Origin: Fragum whitleyi
Lineage: Eukaryota > Mollusca > Bivalvia > Cardiida > Cardiidae
Length of the DNA stretch: 64,000 nucleotides
Direction of reading: 5' to 3'
Assembly (NCBI GenBank): GCA_948146395.1
Contig: OX411544.1
Span: 92,367,232 to 92,431,231 of the forward strand
The position numbers were made by a program, and so were the translations under genes. Below are positions 21,191-32,330 of this stretch, in pieces (within the stretch, counting starts at the first letter, position 1; every line of letters begins with the position of its first letter). The notes under the pieces were generated by a model that did no database searches, was not told the DNA's origin, and worked only from the letters and a program-made list of their open reading frames with translations.

Positions 21191-21748
21191 GTTTTTAAGG
21201 CTATTGAATTATTATCCGCCGGCTCCATATGAATGTAAAAATACCATTGCCAGCTTTTATTTCAATATTATGCGATGCTTGATTTCAATAAATTTTTGTA
21301 ATCGGATGTTGAAACTCTAACCATTGCAGAAAAGTATCAAAGATTTGCTAAATAGAATCGATTTGAGGTTGCAATCCTAAATAATATAACATATTTTTAT
21401 TTATAAGTTAAAATTTGATCGCTAACACAGTTGCAATTTCAATTCAGATAATCATCGGAGATCAGATTGTCTCCGATAAGTTGCAGAGCAATTTGGGATT
21501 AAATAATTTAATGCAAACAAGGCAATCGAAAAATAATTGCAAGTTAGATGTTCAAAGTCACTCCGAACTCAACACAAAATATATTGGAGAAATATGCAAC
21601 CAAATGAAACAAATACTACGAATGCTTACAAATTAATTGCCAAAAGAAAAAAAAATAGACACTTCAAAGAAGAACTGTTTTTGTCTGAATGGCTAGCACC
21701 TTGGTCTTAAATCAAACCGAATAATTTCTGTATTTCTCTTCCGCGAGG
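21191..21748. other. Intron, no other feature
   Basis: AT-rich intronic sequence between MITE family G and the array. The stretch 21680-21748 (GAATGGCTAGCACCTTGGTC, then CCGCGAGGATTCGATCCC) has weak tRNA-like A- and B-box resemblance and may be a decayed SINE. Confidence 0.4.
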
Positions 21749-23674
21749 ATTCGATCCCAGGCCACGAAGGGTTACTCTCAGCTATGATACGCTAACAGAA
21801 TTAAAGTCTGTAATAATATAATTGTTGGTATCTAACCTTCTATAACCAGGTGGATTATCAACTTCCTGGTATTCGATCCCAGGCCACGAAGGGTTACTCT
21901 CAGCTATGATACGCTAACAGAATTAAAGTCTGTAATAATATAATTGTTGGTATCTAACCTTCTATAACCAGGTGGATAATCAACTTCCTGGTATTCGATC
22001 CCAGGCCACGAAGGGTTACTCTCAGCTATGATACGCTAACAGAATTAAAGTCTGTAATAATATAATTGTTGGTATCTAACCTTCTATAACCAGGTGGATT
22101 ATCAACTTCCTGGTATTCGATCCCAGGCCACGAAGGGTTACTCTCAGCTATTATACGCTAACAGAATTAAAGTCTGTAATAATATAATTGTTGGTATCTA
22201 ACCTTCTATAACCAGGTGGATTATCAACTTCCTGGTATTCGATCCCGCGCCACGAAGAGTTACTCTCAGCTATGATACGCTAACAGAATTAAAGTCTGTA
22301 ATAATATAATTGTTGGTATCTAACCTTCTATAACCAGGTGGATTATCAACTTCCTGGTATTCGGTCCCAGGCCACGAAGGGTTACTCTCAGCTATGATAC
22401 GCTAACAGAATTAAAGTCTGTAATAATATAATTGTTGGTATCTAACCATCTATAACCAGGTGGATTATCAACTTCCTGGTATTGGATCCCAGGCCACGAA
22501 GGGTTACTCTCAGCTATGATACGCTAACAGAATTAAAGTCTGTAATAATATAATTGTTGGTATCTAACCTTCTATAACCAGGTGGATTATCAACTTCCTG
22601 GTATTCGATCCCAGGCCACGAAGGGTTACTCTCAGCTATGATACGCTAACAGAATTAAAGTCTGTAATAATATAATTGTTGGTATCTAACCTTCTATAAC
22701 AAGGTGGATTATCAACTTCCTGGTATTCGATCCCAGGCCACGAAGGGTTACTCTCACCTATGATACGCTAACAGAATTAAAGTCTGTAGTAATGTAATTG
22801 TTGGTATCTAACCTTCTATAAACAGGTGGATTATCAACTTCCTGGTATTCGATCCCAGGCCACGAAGGGTTACTCTCACCTATGATACGCTAACAGAATT
22901 AAAGTCTGTAATAATATAATTGTTGGTATCTAACCTTCTATAACCAGGTGGATTATCAACTTCCTGGTATTCGATCCCAGGCCACGAAGGGTTACTCTCA
23001 GCTATGATACGCTAACAGAATTAAAGTCTGTAATAATATAATTGTTGGTATCTAACCTTCTATAACCAGGTGGATTATCAACTTCCTGGTATTCGATCCC
23101 AGGCCACGAAGGGTTACTCTCAGCTATGATACGCTAACAGAATTAAAGTCTGTAATAATATAATTGTTGGTATCTAACCTTCTATAACCAGGTGGATTAT
23201 CAACTTCCTGGTATTCGATCCCAGGCCACGAAGGGTTACTCTCAGCTATTATACGCTAACAGAATTAAAGTCTGTAATAATATTATTGTTGGTATCTAAC
23301 CTTCTATAACCAGGTGGATTATCAACTTCCTGGTATTCGATCCCAGGCCACGAAGGGTTACTCTCAGCTATGATACGCTAACAGAATTAAAGTCTGTAAT
23401 AACATAATTGTTGGTATCTAACCTTCTATAACCAGGTGGATTATCAACTTCCTTGTATTCGATCCCAGGCCACGAAGGGTTACTCTCACCTATGATACGC
23501 TAACAGAATTAAAGTCTGTAGTAATATAATTGTTGGTATCTAACCTTCTATAACCAGGTGGAATATCAACTTCCTGGTATTCGATCCCAGGCCATGAAGA
23601 GTTACTCTCAGCTATGATACGCTAACAGAATTAAAGTCTATAATAATATAATATATAATATATTGGTATCTTAC
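21749..23674 (-). repeat. 122-bp tandem array seeded from an exon end and its 5' splice site
   Basis: Sixteen units, phased by GCCACGAAGG at 21761 and every 122 bp to 23591. All are near-identical except the last. Each monomer consists, on the minus strand, of about 35 nt copied from the 3' end of the MAM exon at 23675-23862 (CAGGAAGTTGATAATCCACC, then GGTTATAGAAG) plus about 87 nt of the adjoining intron. The authentic junction is GAAG|GTAAGATACC. The 15 repeated copies all read GAAG|GTTAGATACC. The repeats have stops in all minus-strand frames after the intronic ACAG, so they are not extra coding exons. Confidence 0.95.
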
Positions 23675-23862
23675 CTTCTATAACCCAGTGGAATATCAAC
23701 TTCCTGATATTTCCAAACGTTTCCCTGCTCGTTTTCTCTCCTCCAAAGTACTCTGGGTACAGGATTCCGAGCTACAGGATTGTTAGTGGGGTGACACCAG
23801 TTGACCACTTCTACGGCTAGGTAACCAATACGGCGACCAAACATATGATAGAAAAAGCGAAC
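23675..23862 (-). CDS. MAM domain B, exon 3
   Basis: A 188-nt minus-strand exon. The acceptor is GAAAAATTCAG|GTTCGC and the donor is AGAAG|GTAAGA. It opens VRFFYHMFGRRIGYLAVEVV and closes LWRRENEQGNVWKYQEVDIP. The first block is the classic MAM core (FxYHMxGxxIGxLxVxV). The second matches LWxxxGxQGxxWxxxxVxI. Between them is a somewhat long loop with an extra cysteine (NWCHPTNNPVARNPVPRV). It starts in phase 0 and joins the preceding exon to give CK|VRFFYHM. It ends in phase 2. Its last 35 nt and donor site are the seed of the 122-bp array just downstream. Part of a secreted or membrane-bound adhesion-type protein. Confidence 0.93.
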
Positions 23863-24921
23863 CTGAATTTTTCAGAAATGAATAATTAAAAATATCGCAG
23901 GTCAACAGTATCGCAGGTCCGTTGACCTGCGTAAAAGCAAATGGATCCATATCAGTTACAACTTAATTCGTCATCAAAATAAGTTGTTATGAAAATCAAA
24001 CACAACACTATAGCTACGACATTAATTTCTTCCATAATAGAAAAGGTTGAAAATGAGATGAAACATTGGAGGTCAAATTTTCTTTGTGGATTAAGAGAAT
24101 GATTGGTCTATGATTTTTTATGATCGCCCTGTCCTGCGTTGAGGATGATACTTGATGCGAACTGTCTGCTTATCATATCCCACTTTGCGCATACTCTTGT
24201 ATGCAAATCGAGTATAATTTGCAAACGTTAAACATTTTTTTTTCATCCTGAACCCAACGCTGGTCTGTTTATTATGTGCCCCGTCACGCGAGAGGCCATG
24301 GTAGAAAAACAAGTATTTTTAAACTATTTCGGATCCAACAAAAAGTCATAAGATCAAATTTTGAAAATAAAACAGTTATGTAAGATAACCATTCTCAATT
24401 CAGAACATTGTCTTATTTTTATCATTATTATTATTTGTTCCCCATTTTCCTACAAAGCCCGAAATGGCTGACCTGGTGGGATATATTTTGCACTTCAAAA
24501 AAGTGTTTATGGTAATGCTCTACTATAACAGTTTCTATTCCAAATTCGCTAACTTGATCTAAGATATGAATATAAAATGTTCCTTTATCAATGCCAACTA
24601 AGACAAATTGGATTAAATATTATGTTACGTATTTACTTTCAAGCAATTTTAAAATATTTTGATATCACGGAGCACCATCCGAGCAACTTCAATGTAAAAT
24701 GGTTTACAATATCACAAAATTATTCCGAAGGGAACAGAATAAACATTTAACAAAACACTCAGTATTTCAATATTTTGGTAAAAAATGCCTTTTTCAAGTA
24801 TTTTAACACTACTACATAATAATTACTACATAAAATGGCTTATATTGGATTTAAGTGTCGTTGCAAAGTGTTCTAAATTGTACTCCCCTCCCTCGATGCG
24901 ATCATATGACTGTGGACTTAC
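23863..24921. other. Intron with small repeats
   Basis: Contains a short inverted pair (CGCAGGTCAACAGT, CGCAGGTCCGTTGACCTGCG) near 23897-23932. A TTTGCAAA-family palindrome lies at about 24140-24260 with a family B-like CCCCGTCACGCGAGAGG end at 24281. A family C half-element (ATTATTCCGAAGGGAACAGA, AATAAACATTTAACAAAACA) lies at 24710-24800. No exon recognised. Confidence 0.55.
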
Positions 24922-25022
24922 CTTACAATTAGGCAGAACTTCATTGCTCTTGAAAACTCGACTGGTAAGAACAGCATCCTGTAGACGCTTACCTTCACTA
25001 GATTCTAAATACATGTAGTAAC
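24922..25022 (-). CDS. MAM domain B, exon 2
   Basis: A 101-nt minus-strand exon. The acceptor is TTCCTTTCCCAG|GTTACTAC and the donor is TGTAAG|GTAAGT, which matches the consensus exactly. Phase 1 in, phase 0 out. Joined to exon 1 it reads (G)YYMYLESSEGKRLQDAVLTS, then RVFKSNEVLPNCK. GYYMYLESS is the signature second block of MAM domains and LPNCK carries the third conserved cysteine. The join to exon 3 gives NCK|VRFFYHM without a gap. Confidence 0.93.
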
Positions 25023-25761
25023 CTGGGAAAGGAATAACAGTTTTCTCTATAATAGCATTATCAGTTATTTTTTAAAATAACCTTCCTGAGATAATTCCAA
25101 AATTTTCCGACATGGACAAAGTAAAAACTTGGTTATGCATTAAGTCTGCTTTAAGCGCTTTGAATGGTGTTTTAAACGTTTCCAACGTCCTGAAGGTCTG
25201 CTATTCGATTTCTTAGCTCAGAGATGTGTAAATATGGATTTTCGGTTCCTAGACAAGTAACGTGAGATCTTCTTCTTGTCCAGAATCAAAATTAATGAAC
25301 ACGAGCACAAAAAGTAGGATTGGTAGATTTTCAGAAAACATCGTTTTTTATGAAAAAATGCTGGAATCCAGCATTTTCTGGGTAGAAAAAGTGATTTACA
25401 CTCTTTGATACAAACATTTAATCCATCGATCTATTTAGTATCATTACAAGATCTGTTCTGGTTTTTACTTGTCCACGGACAAGTAGCCTCGAAAAATGTA
25501 CTTGTCCGCAGGTAGAAAAGCACATGTCTAACAAGTTTAGCATCAGAACCCCAAACCCTGTTATGTAAAAGTACTCGAAACGCCACGCACGTGCTAACGA
25601 ATATTGTGAAAGGTTGTGCTTATGTGGGTATCTTTTTTGAAATTCTGTGTAAATCTCTGTATTTTTCAAAAGCAAACAAAGCAAGTTGTTTTTTCTTTAT
25701 CGTACTAGAATCGGTATTTAAATAAAATACTTAATGTATCTAGACGAGCATGGTGGTATAA
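25023..25761. other. Intron, no recognised feature
   Basis: AT-rich; contains a short inverted pair at 25340-25380 (AAAAAATGCTGGAATCCAGC, then CCAGCATTTT). No exon recognised. Confidence 0.5.
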
Positions 25762-25837
25762 CAAGGGGTTAGCGCAACACTATTGTTAGTGCCTATAAAT
25801 ATATAGGCACTTACAATAGTGTTGCGCTGACCCCTTG
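25762..25837. repeat. Strong 36-bp-arm hairpin
   Basis: CAAGGGGTTAGCGCAACACT, extending to GTGCCTATA, pairs with TATAGGCAC, extending to GTTGCGCTGACCCCTTG. Only two or three mismatches, with a tiny AT loop. Lies within the MAM B intron 1. Confidence 0.9.
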
Positions 25838-25864
25838 ATAAAAGATAATCTAATGTTAAATTTT

Positions 25865-25975
25865 AACCATTAGTTACTTTAGCCAATCAGATTTGTTGTT
25901 TCAATTAGTACGATTGACACAACAAACCTGATTGGTTAAATAAACTTCCGGTCTATATTTAACCAATGGTTATAT
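25865..25975. repeat. Second adjacent inverted repeat with CCAAT cores
   Basis: TAACCATTAGTTACTTTAGC and the inverse ATTTAACCAATGGTTA form the outer arms. AGCCAATCAGATTTGTTGTT and AACAAACCTGATTGGTTA form the inner arms. Probably another small inverted-repeat element abutting the preceding hairpin. Confidence 0.7.
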
Positions 25976-26037
25976 TTTGTACAACTGGGGCTGGCGTCAT
26001 ATCCACACTTAAGACAACTTTTGCCAAAAGAAATTAC

Positions 26038-26196
26038 CTGACGAGTTATGGAGTGTGTGATCAAAGGTCGGCCCGGTACCAGCGGTTGGTGTTGACCCAT
26101 TATGGCGAGTCCAGTTTAAGGGCGCGTTGTACTTGAATACTTGCCATCCGCACGAACTCTTCTCGAAGTTACATACCATGTGGTCTGGAAGATGAC
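26038..26196 (-). CDS. MAM domain B, exon 1
   Basis: A 159-nt minus-strand exon, phase 1 at both ends. The acceptor is TCATTTTAG|GTCATC and the donor is CGTCAG|GTAATT. It reads (G)HLPDHMVCNFEKSSCGWQVF, then NWTRHNGSTPTAGTGPTFDH and TLHNSSG. This is the canonical start of a MAM domain: CNFEKSSCGW has the first two cysteines, followed by the FxWxRxxGxTxxxxTGPxxDH motif. Three N-glycosylation sequons (NWT, NGS, NSS) support an extracellular location. With exons 2-4 it gives a complete domain of about 179 residues, slightly longer than typical. Confidence 0.93.
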
Positions 26197-26837
26197 CTAA
26201 AATGAACAAACGTTTATTTTGAATGATTTCATTCTTTATGATTCCTTTGATGTTTTTTTATTCCATTGGGCTGACAAATTGGTTTTATTTCCCAATGAAA
26301 ACAATTTTGAGTACACCCTTACGTATTTTGATTGCTTTCGCAAAAGGTAGCCCCATGATAAATATTTGACGAAAATTCACATTTGTGCGTCTTAATATCT
26401 TCGGCGATTCTACGGAATATACATCGGGAATAATACGGGCGCAGCCATGAAAGCGCGTCATTTCCGACGAAGGTACATATTACGTCAAAATTATCAACCA
26501 TTCTGCTAACGATGATGTTACATAAAATGAAATCAACAAAGGAATAAAAGTTGGCATATTATATTGTGATAACAGAAGGCAGTGTTTTACTGCGTATAAT
26601 CATCGTGTTATGCCAAATAGATCTTTACAGACGATCGGAAAGAATTAACACAATGTGATTTTCTTCAAACGTATTAAATAAACGAAAGAACCATCAGAAG
26701 CCGAATTACCTGAAAATGAGCCAAAATAACTACATTTATGTCCGAGGTACTTTCCAGTTCATGGAAATGTCCGAACGTTATTCCGAATGGCACTCACCCA
26801 TGCATATAGACACGTACGAATTTTAAGCACTTTTACA
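26197..26837. other. Intron, no clear feature
   Basis: AT-rich intronic sequence with a repeat block at 26690-26775 (GAAGCCGAATTACCTGAAAA, TACTTTCCAGTTCATGGAAA) related to those at 4600 and 34215. Confidence 0.5.
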
Positions 26838-27240
26838 TACAGTTGATAACATCGTAAAATTGACAAGATGAATGATTTGGGAATGAACTTGAATGAGAAC
26901 CATGAATCATATTTTCAAGAAATTCAATGGAGGTATACAATATCGCTCTTTTGTCCAAATGGGACGTATTAGCGATAATTTTTGACCTTCCTTTATTATA
27001 AAATACGTATTTTTCTGTTTGCGTGTCTTCGTGGAGCGATCAGACGCAATCCACACCAGATGATAAAAAACACAATACTATAATGAACTCGAATGGTATG
27101 CTGATCATTTCAAATCAATTCGAATAATTTTTTTAAGCAATTTCGGAGCGTTTTTGAGTGATTGGAGTGCAATGACTGGAGTGTTGATCGAGCGTTTTGA
27201 ATGGTTCAGAAAGCCATTTCATAAACGATATTTTTAATCA
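26838..27240 (+). mobile_element. MITE family A, copy in MAM/LDLa intron
   Basis: Starts TACAGTTGATAACATCGTAA and carries GGAATGAACTTGAATGAG. The right end is degenerate (CATTTCATAAACGATATTTT). Confidence 0.7.
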
Positions 27241-27537
27241 ATACCTTATATTCCTGGTACTCATAGGTACTCATAGGACATGTCTCAATGAAACGATTTC
27301 AATGAGTACCCACCCTGCAGACATAGTCTTAGTATTGTTGAATTAATATTTTGATCTAAAATCTTAGACTGGCTACCTTTCAATTGACTTGAAGTATTAT
27401 GAAATGAGGTTCTTGACTATAGATAGTGTTATTCTTTATCAGCCTGGTCGTGTCAGTTTTTTGAGAACATGGGAGGTAATTTGATCAGATTAAATAGTAA
27501 AGCATGAGCGGTGTACCTTATTTAATTGAATACCTAC

Positions 27538-27959
27538 TACAGTTAACAACATCGTGAAATTGACACGATGAATGATTTGGGAATGATTTAGGAATGAAAT
27601 TCAATGAGTGTGTTGAGCGAGTTTTGAGTAAATTAAATGGGAGGTAATACTTTATTGATATATATTGATTACCTCCATTTAATTACCTCCCTTTATTAAA
27701 AAAAAAATCAAGTTTTATACATGGCTTTCTATTTCTTCAAGAACCTATGAGACGCTATTAACTTGAATTGTGTCAGTGTAATCGCGATTTTTCTCAATCA
27801 AATTTATTTTGAATGACTTTGGTTCTTCTATATTTTTCAATAGGTTTGGGCGTTTTTTAATGGCTTGAGTGAGTGGAATTAATGAATGGGGCGCTGAGTG
27901 AGCGGTTTAGAATGATTTTAACTGAGGTGAATGTCAATTTCACGATTTTATTAACTGTA
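27538..27959 (+). mobile_element. MITE family A, near-complete copy
   Basis: Both TIRs are well preserved (TACAGTTAACAACATCGTGA and the inverse ending TTAACTGTA). The central TTTTGTTC/GAACAAAA pair has been lost and replaced by a repeated ATTACCTCC block. It ends 70 bp downstream of the LDLa exon. Confidence 0.85.
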
Positions 27960-28029
27960 TCAGCCTAGGAGCCAGGGTAGCAAAATCTAGGTACATGTAC
28001 CAAAAGTTGTATTACAGTGTTTCTCTTAC

Positions 28030-28161
28030 CACAAAGAGTGTCGGACTCATCCCTCCCATTATCACAATCATTGTGTAGATTACAAATCTTGTCTTGACTG
28101 ATACAGTGTAGACTATCACACATAAAGCTTTCTGTGGCAGAACACCGATGAGTCTTGTTCA
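28030..28161 (-). CDS. LDL-receptor class A domain exon
   Basis: A 132-nt minus-strand exon, phase 1 at both ends. The acceptor is CTACTTTCAG|TGAACAAG and the donor is TTTGTG|GTAAGAG. It reads (V)NKTHRCSATESFMCDSLHC, then ISQDKICNLHNDCDNGRDES and DTLC. All six cysteines of an LDLa module are present. The acidic calcium-binding loop (N-D-C-D-N-G-R-D-E) is recognisable though not consensus. MAM-LDLa alternation with symmetrical phase-1 exons is typical of MAM and LDLa domain proteins, common in molluscs. It links the MAM A end (59257) to MAM B (26196). Confidence 0.93.
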
Positions 28162-28978
28162 CTGAAAGTAGACATGAAATCAAACTTCAAGCCCGCTGTT
28201 AAATCGATCAAATTGGATTCTTCGTTGAAATATGAAAATGCCACCAGAGTCGTATAGCGAGCCGTACGTAAATTCATACGCTGTTGCTTTCAAGTTTCGA
28301 CGATAGTTAAAATCGCGCGCGTGTGTGTATGGAGAGGGGGGGGGGGTATTTTGGGCAAAATTAAGAACTACGAAGATACAGAATTAATTTTTCATAGAGT
28401 AGAATGTAGCAATTTTTAAACTAAACTACTTTGGTTAGAAATGACAACTTATTAAGAGCAAAATATATTTGATATATGGTATAGTATATTCAATATGTGA
28501 TAATGTAGGACGGGATTACGCTAGTAAATAGCGATCACATATTGAAAAAAAAATGCGCGTGAACAAAAATATTGGGGATAATTTGCTATAAATGTTTGAA
28601 CCATCAAAACTTTTTCATTTTGTTATTTCAACATATTCGTGTTTTTTTTTTTTTTTTTTTTTTTTTTCTTTTCTTTTCTTTTTTTTTTCAGTAGTCTGCA
28701 CGTTTTATTCCTTTATTTAAGTGTATATTTGTTTATTTTTTCATGTTTCTATTTTAATCTGTGATAAACATAGATTTGCTCGTTGATTAATGACATCGTT
28801 GTATTACGAATATTTCACTTGAAGGTAGATTGAACATTCTAGATTCAGAAAATAAGCACATTGCGAAAAGTTTCGACCCTAGTCAGTCTGCGCAAATCGC
28901 GCAGTCTGACTAGTGTCGACACTTTACGCACTATCCTGATGGTCCCTTTTTCGCGTGATGATTCAAATACATATACAC
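28162..28978. other. Intron with homopolymer tracts and a MITE family B fragment
   Basis: Contains GCGCGCGTGTGTGT followed by a run of about 11 G at 28335-28346. A T-homopolymer/CTTTT tract lies at about 28641-28690. At 28826-28968 is the right half of family B (ATTCTAGATTCAGAAAATAA, CCTAGTCAGTCTGCGC). Confidence 0.6.
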
Positions 28979-29340
28979 ACATGTATACGTGTGTTCGTGA
29001 TTTATAGTTTTTTATGTGAGCTGTATCTGCAAATATAGGCCAGTAAAACAACAACAACAATAACAACAACAACAAATAATTATCCCTTCTCATCCTGTTC
29101 ACGACGTATAACTGCTGTACACATAGTTTTGCAAATAGTATAGACTAAGATCAGCCTGCACACACGTGCAGTCTAATCTTATCACACAGTGTCTGTTTCT
29201 ATATATAAAAAAGGTGAAAAAAATTTAGTCAGACTTGGTGAATGTCCCAAATATTTGTTAGTTGGTGGAAATCCGTGACCAACACTGGGTGAAATGTCCC
29301 AACTACATGTATTTTTGTTCGTTTGATTTTGTTTGAATAT

Positions 29341-29599
29341 GTGACCCGTCACGCGAAAGGGGACCATCTAGGGAATCTGTAAAACGAATATTTGAAAAAG
29401 AGATTTGGTCTAGCATAGGTCAACCATAGGTCGCATTTCCAAAATTATTTGACTGGAAGGCAGAATGATCTTTATAGAATCAGAAAATAAGCACATCGCG
29501 AAAAGTTTCGATCCTAGTCAGTCTGCGCAATACGCGCAGTCTGACTATGGTCGACTCTTTACGCACTATCAAAATGTCCCTTTTCGTGTGACGGGTCAC
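29341..29599 (+). mobile_element. MITE family B, reference copy
   Basis: Best-preserved member. Ends GTGACCCGTCACGCGAAAGG and the inverse TTTTCGTGTGACGGGTCAC, with an inner palindrome CAGTCTGCGC-AATAC-GCGCAGTCTG and the block AAAAGTTTCGATCCTAGTCA. About 259 bp, non-coding. The duplicate is at 43114-43372. Confidence 0.88.
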
Positions 29600-31140
29600 G
29601 TATATTAAAAAGAATTTAACAGGAGAAGGATTAAGCTGCATCTGCAAATATAGGCCAGTAAAGACAAACAACATTATGAGGGCTCCCAGAAGTATACTGG
29701 GCTGTCAGGAATATTACACCGATTCCATTAAGAGCGCCTCCAAATAAAACCTCATAAATTCCTCGATATTCGTCGGGGAACTCAAAGTTACTGAATTAAT
29801 CGTAACAACATAATTGTTTTCGCACCAATTACGTCTCACTCTAACTCTTTACATCATTTCAAATAAAATTCATCAAATCACATCGAGAAAACTGTTATAC
29901 CGTCGAAATTAAAATCACAACAGGATACAAAATTTACGTCAAGAAGTCTCTATATAACGTCACGTGTTAAATAAAGACTTGGTGTCGTAAGCTTTGCAAC
30001 CTGCATTGATTAGAAAGACGTTCGAGACAACCATATATATACTCAACAACAAAACTAACGTATCAATAAAATTTTAAGATATAACTATATTAATCTTAAG
30101 TTTGGAATAATGAATATATTAAAATAAATATTAAACAATTATTGTGTTGTGAAAAAACGGATGAAACCGAATGCATTGGGCACCATTGAAGATTGTGCAA
30201 ACGCACAGAGACGACAACCTCCAAAATCAAAATTTCGAAATCAGAGATCATTTTCATTACACAGTAAAAGTAGATAACGCATGAGTTCGTATGCGTTATT
30301 CCTCTTGAAGGGAACGTCTGACACATTGATTTCGGTATATTACCAAGATTAACTCCAAAAATTGCTATCCATTCGTTCTGCATGTTGCCCCAGTTTGGCA
30401 CAAAACCTTGGATTTTCGTACTTTTGGACTCCCATTGCCAGCTCGTTTAGAGATGTGTCTGATCGGTGACAGAGAAGGCCTTAGCATTTCTTTAACATGC
30501 AATGCACGAAGAAAATACATAATAAGATAAGATGAATGAGCCATTATATTAACTTGACTACAGGAGGTTACCCATCGATACTAGATTCAGATATCTCATC
30601 TTAGTGGTTCAACACCACTAGTCAACAAAAACTTCAAAACAATAACCTGTAAAGAATTTCTGATCAAAACACATTACAATGTAGCCCCCATATCCTGTAA
30701 GTCTCAAGAACATGAAGTTGTTATAATTAACGTTTTAACCTTGCAATGGCTAAGTTATAATCCGCCATAGCACACGGAAGAGTCATTTATTCAAATCACA
30801 ATGTGAATCAGTTCAGCATGACAATGGCACGATGACGTACCTCGATACAATTTAACATTTGATTAACATCTGCAAATTCTTCGTAATTGGGTGAATCTGA
30901 AATCGTTTGTTTTGTAGTTTCTGGGCTACACAAATGAATTTACAAAGGGACGTCATTTATGCAGGGAGTCCAATTACTCAGCGATGCCCGATAACTGTCC
31001 TTGCAGTGCTTTGATTTGTATGATTCATAATCTTGAAGTGATTTCTTGTCACTTAGCTTATTGCCATTGAAATAGAGGCAATGTTCATTCTGAAGCAAAT
31101 CGCTTGGTGAGAACTTACAAACTCCTAATTAGAAAATAAA
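29600..31140. other. Intronic, no identified gene
   Basis: AT-rich. The segment 29629-29660 repeats the GCATCTGCAAATATAGGCCA block seen at 29025 and 42795. A minus-strand 101-codon frame (30096-30401) is preserved in both copies, but only because the duplication is recent; no domain seen. A TCAAAGCACTGCAAGGACAG block (minus) lies at about 31003-31020. Confidence 0.5.
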
Positions 31141-31290
31141 ACTTGAACATTTAATAAAAACACTCGGCATTTCTATATTTCGGCAAAAAGTGCCTTTTTC
31201 GAGAAAAATGAAACAAATATTTATTTCAAGAATTGAAATACCGAGTATTTTTTATTAAATGTTAATTATATTCCCTTCGAAATAATTTTG
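31141..31290. mobile_element. Palindromic element family C
   Basis: About 150-bp inverted repeat. AACATTTAATAAAAACACTC and ATTTCGGCAAAAAGTGCC pair loosely with GAAATACCGAGTATTTTTTA and TTAAATGTTAATTATATTCC. Relatives are at 3765 and 24710, and the duplicate is at 44914-45063. Confidence 0.6.
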
Positions 31291-31321
31291 CCCCGACGGC
31301 GGCACTCATTCTTTCCAGCTA

Positions 31322-31490
31322 TTTGAATATCACCAATGACCTATGTAAGATAGCAGCTGGAGGCTAGGAAAGGATGTGATGGTAATACTGGTGATAAAAA
31401 TACCAGGAATCATTGTTAGGTGCTGCAGCCGCCACGATATAATTGAAAAAAAAGTAGAAAGCTGAGTAAAACTCCATTCAATCGACCAAT
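31322..31490 (+). mobile_element. SINE, molluscan 3'-domain type
   Basis: GCTGGAGGCTAGGAAAGG, AAAATACCAGGAATCATTG, CCGCCACGATATAATTGAAA and a degenerate GAAAGCTGAGTAAAACTCC tail. Duplicate at 45095-45263. Confidence 0.65.
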
Positions 31491-31824
31491 TGAAATAATT
31501 TTATGATAATGTAAAACTTGAAAGTTTTCCCGTTCTCACTTTAAAATGAAAATGAATAGTGGGTTCATTTTTTTTCGAGAAAAATCGTCTGATTTGAAGG
31601 AAAAATATGGAAATGGGGACAATACTTGAGACATGCAATTTCATCTTCTTCCGAAATAATGTCTCTGGTATGAAACATGAAAGGATCGTAAAATGTAGGG
31701 TTAGCATAAACGATTTACTTCCTTGCGCAGATAACATGCCCTCGCTTACGTTATATGTACAAAAATATAAAGAAATAAAATATACTTCGGAAGAAGAGCT
31801 CGCTAAATATATAAAACATACTTA

Positions 31825-32100
31825 GTGTTTTGAATAAAAAAAATATCTGACGGGGTTGGGAGAATTGATAATTGTCGAGGCTCTGCCGAGACAATTATCA
31901 ATCCTCACAACCGAGTGAAATTGTATTATATTTATCTTATAACCTCCATTTGTCTTGTTTTCGTTGATGTCTCTAACTGAAATGCAAGTTTCTTAAAATA
32001 ACCTCATTATATCATTGTTCTAAAAGAAACTTTGTGATATCATAAAAAATATCATAAGGAATGTTATCACGCATATTATATTATATTTGTATAGTTATAA
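31825..32100 (-). mobile_element. Fold-back element family H
   Basis: Has a near-perfect hairpin ATTGATAATTGTC-(GAGGCTCTGCCGA)-GACAATTATCAAT at 31864-31901, then CTTGTTTTCGTTGATGTCTC, as in 19440-19741 reversed. Duplicate at 45598-45873. Confidence 0.65.
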
Positions 32101-32259
32101 GATAAAATATACCATACTTGGTTTAACCCTTTTTATTTTACATCGATTGGGAAACAAGTTATTACAACTTAGATAAATCCTTCTCTATTCTGCTTCCTGG
32201 AAAATTCACCAGTAAACTCGCGCCGATTGTGTGGGCCAATAAAAGAACCAAGATCGATA

Positions 32260-32330
32260 GCCGCTCCTGGGAATCGAACTCAGGACCTTTGAGTCTAGAG
32301 GCCAAGGCTCTACCTCTAAACCACGGACAC
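32260..32330 (-). pseudogene. tRNA-like SINE head or tRNA pseudogene
   Basis: On the minus strand, GTCCGTGGTTTAGAGGTAGA and GC give a good A-box. CTCAAAGGTCCTGAGTTCGA and TTCCCAGGA give a good B-box and T-arm. The anticodon loop is over-long and the acceptor stem does not close, so it is not a working tRNA. Duplicate at 46033-46103. Confidence 0.6.

Noticed and set aside
21749..23674. The 122-bp array as a CRISPR-like or coding repeat
   Set aside because: The units are contiguous without variable spacers and have stops in all minus-strand frames between the ACAG and the copied exon end. The setting is a eukaryotic intron.
28641..28693. Polypyrimidine tract plus CAG as a plus-strand 3' splice site
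   Set aside because: It is a T/CTTTT microsatellite. No coding exon follows on the plus strand and the gene here is on the minus strand.
30096..30401. 101-codon minus-strand frame conserved at 43869-44174
   Set aside because: Identity between the copies reflects the recent segmental duplication. There is no domain, signal peptide or splice context.
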